DNA of 64,000 nt from Chloroflexota bacterium. GTDB taxonomy: Bacteria; Chloroflexota; Dehalococcoidia; SM23-28-2; JACOUE01. Numbering within the stretch: the first letter of the stretch is position 1; every line of letters starts with the position of its first letter. Shown piece after piece: positions 49,301 through 59,608 of the stretch. The notes beneath the pieces were generated by a model that was given only the letters and a program-made list of their open reading frames with translations, ran no database searches and had not been told where the DNA came from. The stretch lies in assembly GCA_016178045.1 (NCBI GenBank), contig JACOUE010000041.1:45518-109517 (forward strand). The letters are read 5' to 3'. A program made the position numbers and the translations under genes.

Positions 49301-52300
49301 GTGAACTGTCCTTCGTGTGGACACGATAACGCCCCGGACGCCGCCTTCTGCGATAAGTGCGGCAGCGGGCTTGTGATCACCTGCACATCCTGCGGGCGCG
49401 GCAACCCTCCGGACAGCGCTTTCTGCGCCGGCTGCGGACACAAGCTCGCGGAAGCGGCGGCGGCCGGTGCGACGCCGACAGCGCCGGACCCGCTTTCGTA
49501 TACGCCACGGCATCTGGTGGAGAAGATTCTCAGAGATCGCGGGTCGTTGGTAGGCGAGCGGCGAACGGTAACTGTACTGTTCTCTGACGCCATGGGCTTC
49601 ACACCTCTTTCGGAGCGCATCGGCGAAGAGGAAGTTTACACGCTGATGCAGGAGTGCACGGCGCGGATGATGGACGCCGTACATCGTTACGAGGGGACGA
49701 TCACGCAGTTCACGGGCGACGGAGTGATGGCGCTCTTCGGCGCGCCCATCGCCCACGAGGACTCTGCCAGGCGCGCCGTCGCGGCTGCGCTGGAGATGCA
49801 GAAGTCGCTTGGAGAATACGCCGATGAGGTGCACAAAGAGCATTCGATCGAGTGTAGCTTCAGGGTCGGTCTGAATACGGGGCCGGTTGTCGTCGGCAGC
49901 ATTTCGGACAACCTGGATATGGACTACACAGCACTCGGCGACACCGTGAACCTGGCATCGCGAATGGAGAGTCTGGCTGAGCCGGGAACGGTATATCTGA
50001 CGGAAGAGACCTACCGCGTTGTCAAGGACTATTTCGAATGCGAGTCCCTGGGAGCGCTGGCCGTCAAAGGGAAGGCGGAGCCCGTCGTCGCCTACCGGGC
50101 CATGACCGAGAAGACGGCTGTGCGCACGCGCTTCCATGCGGCGACGGAGCGCGGGCTGACGCCGTTGGTGGGGCGCGAGCAGGAGCTGCGCGCGCTGAGC
50201 GGCTACTTCGAGCAGGTGAAACGCGGGCAGGGACAGGTTGTGTTCCTTTCCGGCGAGGCCGGCCTCGGGAAGTCGCGGCTGCTCCTGGAGTTTCGACGAT
50301 CCCTTCTGAACGAGCCTCTGACCTGGATTGAAGGCCAGTGTATCGCCTACGGACAGAAGATTCCTTACCTGTCAATCAGCGACCTGATCAAGAACAACTT
50401 TGGAGTTGAAGAGGGAGATAGCGAGGAACGCATCATCGAGCGTATCGACGATGGGACCGCGACCTGGGATGAGGCGCCGCGGGCTACGACGCCCTATCTC
50501 AAATACCTTCTGAGCGTGGATCCCGGCGATGCGGCCGTAGTCGCGATGGACCCCAGGGAGAGACGGGCGGGTGTGCAAGACGGCCTGCGCGCACTCCTGC
50601 GCCAGGAGAGCCGGCACAAGCCCCTCGTCGTCGTGATAGAGGACCTCCATTGGATCGACGAGAACTCGGGGGAGGCTCTTGGCACGCTGGCGGACGTCGT
50701 GGCGACCGCGCCGGTGTTGATGATCCTGAGCTCCCGGCCTGACTATACGCACGCTCTGGGCGAGCGCACGTATTTCAGCCGGATAGCCCTGAGCTTCCTG
50801 CCACCGGAGGAGAGCGCGGCGATAGCGGAGCGTATGCTTCAGACAGCCGATCTGCCAAAGGAAATCAGCCAGCTCATCACGAGCAAGGGCGAGGGCAACC
50901 CGTTCTACATCGAAGAGGTCACGAAATCGTTGGTCGAATCGGGGGTGCTGCGACAAACGAACGGCAGCTACCGGCTGGACAGGCCGGCGGATGAGATCCG
51001 CGTACCGGACACGATCCAGGAGGTGATTCTGAGCCGCATCGACAGACTGGAGCGCGAGGCGAAAGAGGCGATTCAACGGGCGTCGGTGATTGGGCGGGAG
51101 TTCGCCGTACGCCTCTTGAATCGCATCTCCGACGTTCAGGCGGGGCTGGATGATTCGCTGAACGAGCTGAAGGCCCTAGAGCTGATCTACGCAACTGCCT
51201 ATTTCCCCGAGCTGGCGTACATGTTCAAGCACGCGCTCACGCATGACGTGGCTTATTCCACGTTGCTGGTCAAAAGGCGAAAAGCGCTCCATCGTTTAGT
51301 GGGCACAGCGATAGAGGAACTCTACGCGGACCGGCTGATCGAGCAGTACGAGGCGCTGGCGTACCACTACTACGAGGGGCAGGAGTGGGAGAAGGCGCTT
51401 GACTATCTGGAGAAGGCCGGCGACAAGGCGACGGCTGCCTACGCGAACCAGGATGCGCTGGACTACTACGCGCAGGCTCTGGAGGTTTGCGAGAAGCTGG
51501 GCGATCCGGCGCTGGAGACGGCTTCCAGGGTGGCCGAGAAGCGAGCAATGGTGAACTTGACGATAGCCGAGGTAGTGGATGCCACTACGGACTTCGACCG
51601 GATGGTGGAGGCGGCCCGTGCGCTTGAAGACCGTCGGCAGGAGGGTATGGCGCTGGTGCGGCTGGGTCTGGCGGAGACCTGGGCCCATAACTTTGGCGCA
51701 AGCGAGCAGACTCTGAGGGCCGCGTTAGCGATAGGGGATGAGGGTCATAGTGAATTGCGCGCCGTCGCGAGTCTCCACCTGGGCACGATGTTTTATATTT
51801 CTGGAAGGCTCTCCGAGGCCGCTCCCTTCTTGCAGCTGGCCGATGAGGTCTTCCCGGAGATGGCCGACTCCCCGCATCTGGCCTTTTGGGTCAACTCACG
51901 CGGGTTCAGAAGCATCATAGAGGCCCAGTACGGCGGGACGCTGGAGCACTTCCGGCGCTGGGGGGAGGCCGCGGAGGTCCAGCCGTTCCTAGCGGCTCAA
52001 AAAGAGTGGATTGAGGCTATGGCGCTCGCCGGGAGAGGCGAGTACCAGCGCGCCCTCGCTGCTCTTGAGGAGAACATCACCACTTGTGAACGTGTTGGCG
52101 AGAAGCTATTCCGAGTACGCGCCCTGAACACCGTGGGCTGGATCCATGTGGAGCTCCAGAATCATGAAGAAGCGATCAGATGGAACGTCCGCTCGGAGGA
52201 GGCCGAGCTGCCGGTGCTCACTGCGATCCCGGAGGTCAGGAGCAACGCGCGCCTGAACTTAGGAGACAGCCTGCTGGCCCTGGGCCGGGTGGCGGAGGCC

Positions 52301-52834
52301 GAGGAGTACTATCAACAGGTCGAACGAGTGGTGCGCAGTCCACAGCCGGCAGAGAACTTCTGCCCGTTCTCGTACCCCCAGCACTTCTTCCACAGCTACG
52401 GCGAGCTGTGGCTGGCGCGCGGCGATAACGAGAAGGCGCTTTCGTTGGCGGACGAGTGCGTTGCGGCGTCGGGGTCGGCGAACCGGCCGAAGAACGTTGT
52501 GAAGGGACGCAGGTTACGCGGCCAGGCGCTGCTGGCGCAGGGAAAGCTGGCTGAGGCGGAAACGGAGATCGATATCGCTCTGGGCATAGCGAAGGAGATC
52601 GGAAACCCGCCGCAGCTCTGGAAGACGTATGTCGCGCTGGGCGACCTGCGCAAGGCGCAAGGGGAGCCAGACCAGGCGCGGAAGGCGTATCGCGAGGCGT
52701 ACTCGGTGATCGAGAGCGTGGCTGAAGGGCTAACGGACGAGGCGCTACGGGAGACGTTCCTCACGTCGCCGCATGTTCGAGGCATCCGGGAGGCAGCCGC
52801 GGCCGAACCAAAGGCCACTCGCAGCGATGCCTGA
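49301..52834 (+). CDS. Class III adenylate/guanylate cyclase-AAA ATPase-TPR protein with two N-terminal zinc ribbons (1177 aa)
   Basis: CPSCGHDNAPDAAFCDKCG; VTVLFSDAMGFTPLSERIG; GDGVMALFGAP; TALGDTVNLASRMES; Walker A GEAGLGKSRL; helical C-terminus. Confidence 0.93.
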   Translation: MNCPSCGHDNAPDAAFCDKCGSGLVITCTSCGRGNPPDSAFCAGCGHKLAEAAAAGATPTAPDPLSYTPRHLVEKILRDRGSLVGERRTVTVLFSDAMGFTPLSERIGEEEVYTLMQECTARMMDAVHRYEGTITQFTGDGVMALFGAPIAHEDSARRAVAAALEMQKSLGEYADEVHKEHSIECSFRVGLNTGPVVVGSISDNLDMDYTALGDTVNLASRMESLAEPGTVYLTEETYRVVKDYFECESLGALAVKGKAEPVVAYRAMTEKTAVRTRFHAATERGLTPLVGREQELRALSGYFEQVKRGQGQVVFLSGEAGLGKSRLLLEFRRSLLNEPLTWIEGQCIAYGQKIPYLSISDLIKNNFGVEEGDSEERIIERIDDGTATWDEAPRATTPYLKYLLSVDPGDAAVVAMDPRERRAGVQDGLRALLRQESRHKPLVVVIEDLHWIDENSGEALGTLADVVATAPVLMILSSRPDYTHALGERTYFSRIALSFLPPEESAAIAERMLQTADLPKEISQLITSKGEGNPFYIEEVTKSLVESGVLRQTNGSYRLDRPADEIRVPDTIQEVILSRIDRLEREAKEAIQRASVIGREFAVRLLNRISDVQAGLDDSLNELKALELIYATAYFPELAYMFKHALTHDVAYSTLLVKRRKALHRLVGTAIEELYADRLIEQYEALAYHYYEGQEWEKALDYLEKAGDKATAAYANQDALDYYAQALEVCEKLGDPALETASRVAEKRAMVNLTIAEVVDATTDFDRMVEAARALEDRRQEGMALVRLGLAETWAHNFGASEQTLRAALAIGDEGHSELRAVASLHLGTMFYISGRLSEAAPFLQLADEVFPEMADSPHLAFWVNSRGFRSIIEAQYGGTLEHFRRWGEAAEVQPFLAAQKEWIEAMALAGRGEYQRALAALEENITTCERVGEKLFRVRALNTVGWIHVELQNHEEAIRWNVRSEEAELPVLTAIPEVRSNARLNLGDSLLALGRVAEAEEYYQQVERVVRSPQPAENFCPFSYPQHFFHSYGELWLARGDNEKALSLADECVAASGSANRPKNVVKGRRLRGQALLAQGKLAEAETEIDIALGIAKEIGNPPQLWKTYVALGDLRKAQGEPDQARKAYREAYSVIESVAEGLTDEALRETFLTSPHVRGIREAAAAEPKATRSDA

Positions 52835-52861
52835 GGCCGGCCGCATGGCGGAGGACGATCC

Positions 52862-53041
52862 GCCGCCCGTCGCTACGGCGAGGCGAGGGCCGAGCTGGAG
52901 CGCCGCAGGGGAACCCCGATCGGCGACGCCGACCTGCACATAGCCTCGATCGCTCTGGATCGCGACCTCACCGTCGTCACCGGGAACGTCCGCTATTTCG
53001 AGAAGGTCCTCGGTCTGGCAGTCGAGAACTGGCTGGAGTGA
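52862..53041 (+). pseudogene. C-terminal remnant of a VapC-like PIN-domain toxin
   Basis: AARRYGEARAELERRGTPIGDADLHIASIALDRDLTVVTGNVRYFEKVLGLAVENWLE*; no start codon or N-terminal PIN half; absent from ORF track. Confidence 0.75.
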
Positions 53042-54116
53042 CGCCGGCGCCGACTTGATGCAGAGACTGCAGCACTTCCCGGTATGACTGAAGCACGCTC
53101 GCCTCGCAGTACGAAACGGAATGGGCTTGACAAAACGCCTTAACGATCTTCTGGGCTTCCGGCAGTTTGTTGCGCGGCATGTTCGGGAACAGGTGATGCT
53201 CGATCTGGTAGTTGAGTCCGCCGTACCAGAAGTCGATGAGAGGGTTCCCTTTAACGTTTCGTGAGGTGAGCACCTGCCGGCGCAGGAAGTCCATCTGGCT
53301 GTCCTTGTCCAGGAAGAGCATGCCTTTGTGGTTGACGGCGAAGGTGGAGCCCACGTAGAGGCCGAAGAGCGCCTGGTGGACGAAGATGAACGCGGTTGCC
53401 TGCCAGACACCCAGTACGGAGAAGAGGAAACCAAAGTACAGCACGAAGTGGACCGTCGCAAGGAACAGCTCCGGCAGGATGTAGGTCGTTCTGGTCCGAG
53501 CCATAAAGTGAAAGCTGGCGACTCGCAGGCCTACCCCTTCCAGCGACAGCAGTGGGAAGAACAGATAGGCCTGGTATCTCACCACGGATCGCAGCACGCC
53601 TCGTTTCGTGCGGGCCTGCTCCTGGGAGAAAGCGAGGACGGGGATGGAAATGTCGGGATCGACATCGAGCTGATTAGGATTGGCGTGATGCCGGTTGTGC
53701 TTGTCTATCCACCAGCTTCGGCTCGTGCCGAGCAGGAAATTGACCGCTAGGCCGGCGATGGCATTCTTCTCAGTCGCGTTGAAAATCTGTCTATGGCCCG
53801 CGTCGTGGCCGATGAAGCCTATTTGGGCGAACACAAAGGCCAGAAATGCGGCATTCAGCAGCTGTAGCCAGAGAGTGTCTACTAGCACCACAAAGGTCAG
53901 GCTGAGAGCCAGCAGGCTCAGAATCAGCAAGATATGGACGGTGTAGTAGGAAGGCTGCTTTTGCAGTAGCCCCTTCAGTTTGATGAGCTGCTTCAACTCC
54001 GCGTATTCCTTCTCACGCAAGGCCGGTGTCGGCCGTGCTTGGTAGGGTCGAGCTGGTTCGCTGCCCAGCGTTCTGTTCGGAGAACGCCGTTGGAGGTCTT
54101 GTCCGATTTTCCCCAT
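52977..54116 (-). CDS. Fatty acid desaturase
   Basis: Histidine boxes HDAGHRQIF, HNRHHANPN, QIEHHLFP; multiple TM segments. Confidence 0.93.
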   Translation of the reverse strand: MGKIGQDLQRRSPNRTLGSEPARPYQARPTPALREKEYAELKQLIKLKGLLQKQPSYYTVHILLILSLLALSLTFVVLVDTLWLQLLNAAFLAFVFAQIGFIGHDAGHRQIFNATEKNAIAGLAVNFLLGTSRSWWIDKHNRHHANPNQLDVDPDISIPVLAFSQEQARTKRGVLRSVVRYQAYLFFPLLSLEGVGLRVASFHFMARTRTTYILPELFLATVHFVLYFGFLFSVLGVWQATAFIFVHQALFGLYVGSTFAVNHKGMLFLDKDSQMDFLRRQVLTSRNVKGNPLIDFWYGGLNYQIEHHLFPNMPRNKLPEAQKIVKAFCQAHSVSYCEASVLQSYREVLQSLHQVGAGVTPASSRLPDRGPSRNSGRSR

Positions 54117-54434
54117 CTGATCCTACGTCCTCTCGGGATCCGCCAAGTCAACCATAAGCCCGTCCTCCGCTCTTGCTTGTTTCATATTGGAGGACGGCCT
54201 TCCATTTAGTCAATTGGAGCGGGAGGCGCCGGATTCAGAAACTGGAGGGAGGCTGCAGGGGAAACAGAGGCTGGATTGGGTTTTTCCCGTCACGGAACCA
54301 CGGTGGGCGACCCCATAGCGCAGCCTGATGAGATACTCGACGATCTTGCGCACGGCATCCTCCACAGCGAGTGTAAACCGAGCAAGTTATTGGCTGTAAG
54401 GTCACCTGACTGGATGGCCGAAGAGTGGCCCCTG

Positions 54435-54472
54435 AAAGGAACAGGGGGCCCAACGGGGCCCCCTGTTCCTTT
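54435..54472 (-). terminator. Perfect 17-bp stem hairpin downstream of the zinc-ribbon gene
   Basis: AAAGGAACAGGGGGCCC-AACG-GGGCCCCCTGTTCCTTT. Confidence 0.7.
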
Positions 54473-54487
54473 AGATCTCGATCCGGG

Positions 54488-54808
54488 CTAGTAGTTCCGT
54501 CCCGAGGACGGTTGCTTGCTGAAGCAATCGCTACAGTACACCGGCCGGTCGCCGCGTGGCAGGAAGGGCACTTGCGTGTCCTTGCCACACTGGGCGCACA
54601 CTGCCGGATGCATCTCCCGACGGGAAGAACCGTAGCTGCCGCCGTAGCCGCTGTCGCCGCGCTCGCCGCGACGGGCCTGCCGGCAGGAAGGGCAGCGCTT
54701 TGGCTCGTTGGTGTAGCCCTTCTCCGCGTGGTACTGCTGATCGTCCGCGCTGAACGTGAACGACTGGCCGCAGTCCTGGCAGGTGAGAGTTCTGTCCTGG
54801 TAACTCAT
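54488..54808 (-). CDS. CxxC zinc-ribbon domain protein (paralog of 360-671)
   Basis: MSYQDRTLTCQDCGQSFTFSADDQQYHAEKGYTNEPKRCPSCRQARRGERG...VCAQCGKDTQVPFLPRGDRPVYCSDCFSK. Confidence 0.88.
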   Translation of the reverse strand: MSYQDRTLTCQDCGQSFTFSADDQQYHAEKGYTNEPKRCPSCRQARRGERGDSGYGGSYGSSRREMHPAVCAQCGKDTQVPFLPRGDRPVYCSDCFSKQPSSGRNY

Positions 54809-55110
54809 GGATGGCCTCCTTTCCTATGTAGTTGGCGAATGTTTGACCACCTGAGTCCAGGATGAATCCGCGGGCCCGGGGGAAACTAAACGATCACCAC
54901 TGACGACAGGGTAACACGCCCCGGCGCGTCCCACAATCTCTCTGGTCTTCCCTGCCATGTGAGGCAAGAGCGTGAAAAAAGGTCGGGCCAAGCGGGATCA
55001 ACATACTATCCGTAAGGCGACTCCTCTCTTTTCGTCCCCAACACGAACACGCCGTGTCCGGCATCTAGGAGGAGAAGCCAATTTGTCGGAGGTACGCAAG
55101 ATGCGTTACA

Positions 55111-56397
55111 ATGAGCCTACAATCACTACTACATCGCCGAACCAATTCCAATTGTCAGCGCTTGGCGCTGTCCCCCTCGAAAGGAACGTATCGATTGTCC
55201 TCCTTCCATGACTTTCAACTTTGTACTTCAAGCCGCCGGGCGCTCGTCGAAATGGGCATTAGTACGCCGACGGCGATCCAGGAGCGCGCGATCCCATTAC
55301 TGCTGGGCGGACGCGACCTCGTAGGCCAGGCCCAGACCGGCTCCGGCAAGACCCTGGCCTTCGGTTTGCCCCTGATGGAGCGATGCAATGGGCAGCAACG
55401 GCAAGTGCAGGCCCTGGTGCTGACGCCGACCCGCGAGCTAGCCCGCCAGGTGGGCCGGGTGCTTACGGCCCTAGGCAAGGGAGCGGGGATAAAGGTGGCG
55501 CTGGTCTACGGCGGGCGCCCCTTTGCGCAACAGGAGGCGGCGCTCGCCGGTGGCGCTCAGGTGGTCGTGGGCACGCCGGGCCGGGTGCTAGATCACCTCA
55601 AGCGAGGGACGCTGGGTCTGAAGCAGGTGCGGATGCTGGTCCTGGACGAGGCGGACAACATGCTGGACCAGGGCTTTGCGCCTGATGTGGAGCGCATCCT
55701 GGCACAGACACCGCGGAGCAGGCAGACGGCCCTGCTTTCGGCGACCATGCCGCCGTGGGTGCAGAGGATAGGAGCCAGGCACCTCTCGAATCCGAAAGTG
55801 CTGGTCGCGGAGGAGGGGGACGGCTCGGACCCAGATATCGATCACGTTGTTGTCGAGGCGTACACGGAGGACAAGTTCCAGGTGTTGCGGCGGCTGCTGG
55901 ATGAGCCAGCAGAGGGCGCCACCTTGGTGTTCGGCCGGACCAAACGTGGCGTGCGCAACCTGGGACAGCGACTGCAGGCCCTCGGCTACCGGGTGGCCGT
56001 CCTCCAGGGTAACCTTGATCAGAATGCGCGGGACAGGGCGCTGGAGCAGTTCCGTTCCGGCCGCGTGCCGATCCTGGTGGCCACGAATGTGGCGGCGCGA
56101 GGGCTGGACATCCTTCACATCGGGCGGGTGATCAACTACGAACTGCCGGAGACGCACGAGCTGTTCACTCACCGGGTAGGCCGCACCGCTCGCATGGGGC
56201 GGACCGGGCGGGCCATCACACTGGTGAGCGCGGCAGACCTTTCGAGATGGCAGGCGATAGAGCGCGGCCTAGGCCGCCGTCTGCCGCGAGTGAGCGCCAG
56301 CGGGGAGCCTGCTCCGGAGCCGCAGACCGCCAGCCGGATGAGGACGTCTAGTAGGTGGCGACGGCGTGGCTCGTCACGCCGCAGGGCAATGGCTTAG
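55111..56397 (+). CDS. DEAD/DEAH-box RNA helicase (start uncertain)
   Basis: AQTGSGKT, TPTRELA, GTPGR, DEAD, SAT, VGRTARMGRTG. Confidence 0.94.
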   Translation: MSLQSLLHRRTNSNCQRLALSPSKGTYRLSSFHDFQLCTSSRRALVEMGISTPTAIQERAIPLLLGGRDLVGQAQTGSGKTLAFGLPLMERCNGQQRQVQALVLTPTRELARQVGRVLTALGKGAGIKVALVYGGRPFAQQEAALAGGAQVVVGTPGRVLDHLKRGTLGLKQVRMLVLDEADNMLDQGFAPDVERILAQTPRSRQTALLSATMPPWVQRIGARHLSNPKVLVAEEGDGSDPDIDHVVVEAYTEDKFQVLRRLLDEPAEGATLVFGRTKRGVRNLGQRLQALGYRVAVLQGNLDQNARDRALEQFRSGRVPILVATNVAARGLDILHIGRVINYELPETHELFTHRVGRTARMGRTGRAITLVSAADLSRWQAIERGLGRRLPRVSASGEPAPEPQTASRMRTSSRWRRRGSSRRRAMA

Positions 56398-56412
56398 CGG
56401 GGAGGGTGCCGA

Positions 56413-56697
56413 TTGAATACGCTATATGTGGGTAACCTGGCACACGAGACGACGGATGTGGATCTGAGGACGGCATTCTCCCGCTTTGGCGAGGTCGTGT
56501 CGGTCCGGATCGTGAGTGGCCGTCGCGGGCGCACCAAGGGGTTTGGATACGTAGAGATGAGGGACGAGGCGTCGGCCAGCGCCGCCATGGAGTCCCTGCG
56601 AGGAACGCAGATCAACGGGCGGGCCATGGACATCGTGCTGGAAGAGCGAGCGAGAAGACGCAGCCGCGGCAAGGACCGTGCAGGCCGGCGTAGATAA
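56413..56697 (+). CDS. RRM (RNP) RNA-binding protein
   Basis: RNP2 LYVGNL; RNP1 RTKGFGYVEM; basic C-terminal tail. Confidence 0.95.
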   Translation: MNTLYVGNLAHETTDVDLRTAFSRFGEVVSVRIVSGRRGRTKGFGYVEMRDEASASAAMESLRGTQINGRAMDIVLEERARRRSRGKDRAGRRR

Positions 56698-56979
56698 AGG
56701 GTCCGCCAACCGCCATCGTAGGAGTCGTCCTCAGGTTTGGCAAACCCATGCTCACCCCGGCGCGAGTCGTTCGACATTCGTTGCACGGACTGGCACTACG
56801 TGTGGTGGTAGCTATCCCTAGTGGGTATCGTTACCAGAAGTCTTAGTGTGACCAGTCCCCTGTAGCCCCGTTAGCGGGCGCTGGGAAGGCTCTCCAATCG
56901 CACTCTATATCCAGGGGCCAGTCGGTGTTACGGTGAATGCGGGGGAAATTCCAAGAACGGGTTTGCGGGGAGATGATGC

Positions 56980-58857
56980 ATGGAGCTGTTCGCTACCATC
57001 CGATCTAGCACGGAGCCGGCCTCGGGGCGCGGAATCGCGTCGCGCAGTGACCTGCGCAACGTGGCGATCATTGCCCACGTGGACCATGGCAAGACCACGT
57101 TGGTGGATGCCATGCTCCGGCAGTCCGGCCAGATGGACTCGCGGTTGGAGCTCCCTGATCGTGCCCTCGACTCGACAGACCTCGAGCGGGAGAAGGGGAT
57201 CACGATTCTCGCCAAGAACGCCGCCGTGCGTTACGGCGATGTGAAGATCAACATAGTCGACACGCCGGGCCACGCCGACTTCGGCGGTGAGGTGGAGCGC
57301 GGCCTGACGATGGTGGACGGCGCGCTGTTACTGGTGGACGCCACCGACGGCCCGTTGCCGCAGACGCGGTTCGTGCTCCGGAAGGCACTCGAGGCCCACC
57401 TGCCGATCATCCTGGTGGTCAACAAGGTGGACCGCCCTGATAGGCGCATCGCCGAGGTGATCGATGAGGTTTACGAGCTCTTCCTCGAACTCGACGCCGA
57501 CGAAGAACAGTTCGACTTCCCCATTGTCTACTGCGATGCGCGCGCGGGACAGGCCTCGCTGGACCCCGACGTGCGCGGTGAGGATCTGCGCCCACTGTTC
57601 GACGTGCTGCTTACGCGCATCCCCGCACCGATTTATGAGCTGAACCACCGGCTGCAAGCACTGGTCACCAACCTCGACTCATCGCCCTACGTTGGTCGGC
57701 TCGCGCTGTGCCGGGTAGTGCAGGGCAGGATCCGACCCGGGCAGGCTGTGGCCTGGTGCCGGCGCGATGGCAGCATCGAACTCGGGAAGATCGCGGCGCT
57801 CTACGTGACGGAGGCGCTGGAACGGGTAGAGGCGGACGAAGCCGGCCCAGGCGAGATCATCGCCGTAGCCGGCTTCCCTGACATCACCATCGGCGAGACG
57901 CTAACGGACCCGGGCGATCCCAGGCCGCTGCCGGTGATCCGCGTCGACGAACCGAGTCTGTCGGTCACCATAGGCATCAACACGTCGCCGCTCGCCGGGC
58001 GGGAGGGCACGCTGCTGACCGCGAGGCTTCTGAGGAGCCGGCTTGAGGCGGAGCAGGTAGGCAACGTCTCGATTCGCGTCCTGCCTTTGAGCCGGCTAGA
58101 CGCGTGGACCGTGCAGGGTCGAGGCGAGTTGCAGTTGGCAGTCCTCGTGGAAACGCTGCGCCGCGAAGGCTTCGAACTCACGGTCGGCCGCCCCGAGGTC
58201 GTCACGCGCGAGATAGACGGACGGCGCCACGAGCCGGTTGAGGCGCTCACCCTGGACGTGCCCGAGAAGTACCTGGGCGTCGCCTCGCAGCTCATGGCGG
58301 AGCGCAAGGGATTCCACCACAAGACGGTTAACCATGGAACCGGTCGCGTCCGGCTCGACTACGTCGTCCCTTCGCGCGGGCTCATCGGGTTCCACACCCA
58401 GTTCCAGACCGAGACGCAGGGAACCGGGCTGCTTCACCACGTGTTCCACGGGTACGAGCCATGGCACGGCGAGGTGCGCTCGCGGCCAACCGGGAGCCTG
58501 GTGGCGGACCGACGTGGCAAGACGACCGCTTACGCGCTGCTGAGCTTGCAGGAACGGGGCAGCCTGTTCGTCAGCCCCGGCCTTGATGTGTACGAAGGGA
58601 TGGTCATCGGCGAAAGTCCGCGCTCGGAGGACATGGACGTCAACCCGACGCGAGAGAAGAAGCAGACGAACATGCGCTCGTCCACGGCCGAAGCGACCGA
58701 GAAGCTGCCCCCGCCTACCACACTTTCGCTGGAGCAGGCGCTTGAGTTCATCCGGCAGGACGAATGCCTGGAGGTGACGCCGGTCGCAGTCCGCCTGCGA
58801 AAGACGGAACTGGTAGCACATGTGCGTGCCCGCCAGCGCGCTCGCGCTCGCGAGTAG
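56980..58857 (+). CDS. typA: Ribosome-associated GTPase TypA/BipA
   Basis: [83 protein letters not shown]. Confidence 0.96.
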   Translation: MELFATIRSSTEPASGRGIASRSDLRNVAIIAHVDHGKTTLVDAMLRQSGQMDSRLELPDRALDSTDLEREKGITILAKNAAVRYGDVKINIVDTPGHADFGGEVERGLTMVDGALLLVDATDGPLPQTRFVLRKALEAHLPIILVVNKVDRPDRRIAEVIDEVYELFLELDADEEQFDFPIVYCDARAGQASLDPDVRGEDLRPLFDVLLTRIPAPIYELNHRLQALVTNLDSSPYVGRLALCRVVQGRIRPGQAVAWCRRDGSIELGKIAALYVTEALERVEADEAGPGEIIAVAGFPDITIGETLTDPGDPRPLPVIRVDEPSLSVTIGINTSPLAGREGTLLTARLLRSRLEAEQVGNVSIRVLPLSRLDAWTVQGRGELQLAVLVETLRREGFELTVGRPEVVTREIDGRRHEPVEALTLDVPEKYLGVASQLMAERKGFHHKTVNHGTGRVRLDYVVPSRGLIGFHTQFQTETQGTGLLHHVFHGYEPWHGEVRSRPTGSLVADRRGKTTAYALLSLQERGSLFVSPGLDVYEGMVIGESPRSEDMDVNPTREKKQTNMRSSTAEATEKLPPPTTLSLEQALEFIRQDECLEVTPVAVRLRKTELVAHVRARQRARARE

Positions 58858-59085
58858 GGCAGGCTCTGTCTCTACCACCCTCAGTTCACTTCGCAATGTG
58901 GCTAGGGAAGCGGGATGCGAGTGTGCCCGACACTAACGGCTCACTTAGTGGATATGAACGTCAAGCGAAAGCCGCGCACAGTGATGGCCGCGCCCCAGCA
59001 ACCATTGACAGCGGCCGTAGCCGGAGCACAGAATGTCTTCACCGGACAGCGAGCGGCGGGAGTTCATCAGGAGGGAGAACCCACT

Positions 59086-59517
59086 ATGGCCGAACGGGAT
59101 GCCATTAATCTGGCTCGCGAGAACATCGAGGCGTTCAATGTCGCTGACTGGGGGCGCCTCAAGTCAACCCTGGCGGCCGATAGCGTCTACGACGAAGTTG
59201 GCACGCAACGGCGAATCCAGGGGGCGGACCGGATCGTTGACGCCTTGAAGGGGTGGAAGCAAGCCATGCCCGATGCCAAGGGCACGGTGACGAACGCCTT
59301 CGCCAGCGGCAACACGGCTACGCTGGAGATTACCTGGGAAGGCACGCAGACAGGGCCGCTGACGGGGCCGGCTGGCACCATTCCCCCGTCTGGAAAGCGT
59401 CAGACGACCCGTGCTGCCTTCATTGTCATGATCGAAGGGGACCAGATCAAAGAGAGCCACCAGTACTTCGACATGATGACCTTGCTCCAACAGATAGGTG
59501 CGGCGCCCGGTAGTTGA
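59086..59517 (+). CDS. SnoaL-like/ester cyclase family protein
   Basis: ATG after GGAGGG; MAERDAINLARENIEAFNVADWGRLKSTLAADSVYDEVGTQRRIQGADRIVDALKGWKQAMPDAKG. Confidence 0.85.
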   Translation: MAERDAINLARENIEAFNVADWGRLKSTLAADSVYDEVGTQRRIQGADRIVDALKGWKQAMPDAKGTVTNAFASGNTATLEITWEGTQTGPLTGPAGTIPPSGKRQTTRAAFIVMIEGDQIKESHQYFDMMTLLQQIGAAPGS

Positions 59518-59608
59518 AGCGCGCAACCTCAGTACCCACTGCCCCAAGCCGCCGCCCGCTTCCCCTCATTGACGTGCCCTCAGGGGGCTGGCACTGCTGG
59601 ACCAAACG

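Noticed and set aside
54276-54491. 71-aa plus-strand ORF between desaturase and zinc-ribbon genes
   Set aside because: Reads through the terminator hairpin and has no homology I recognise.
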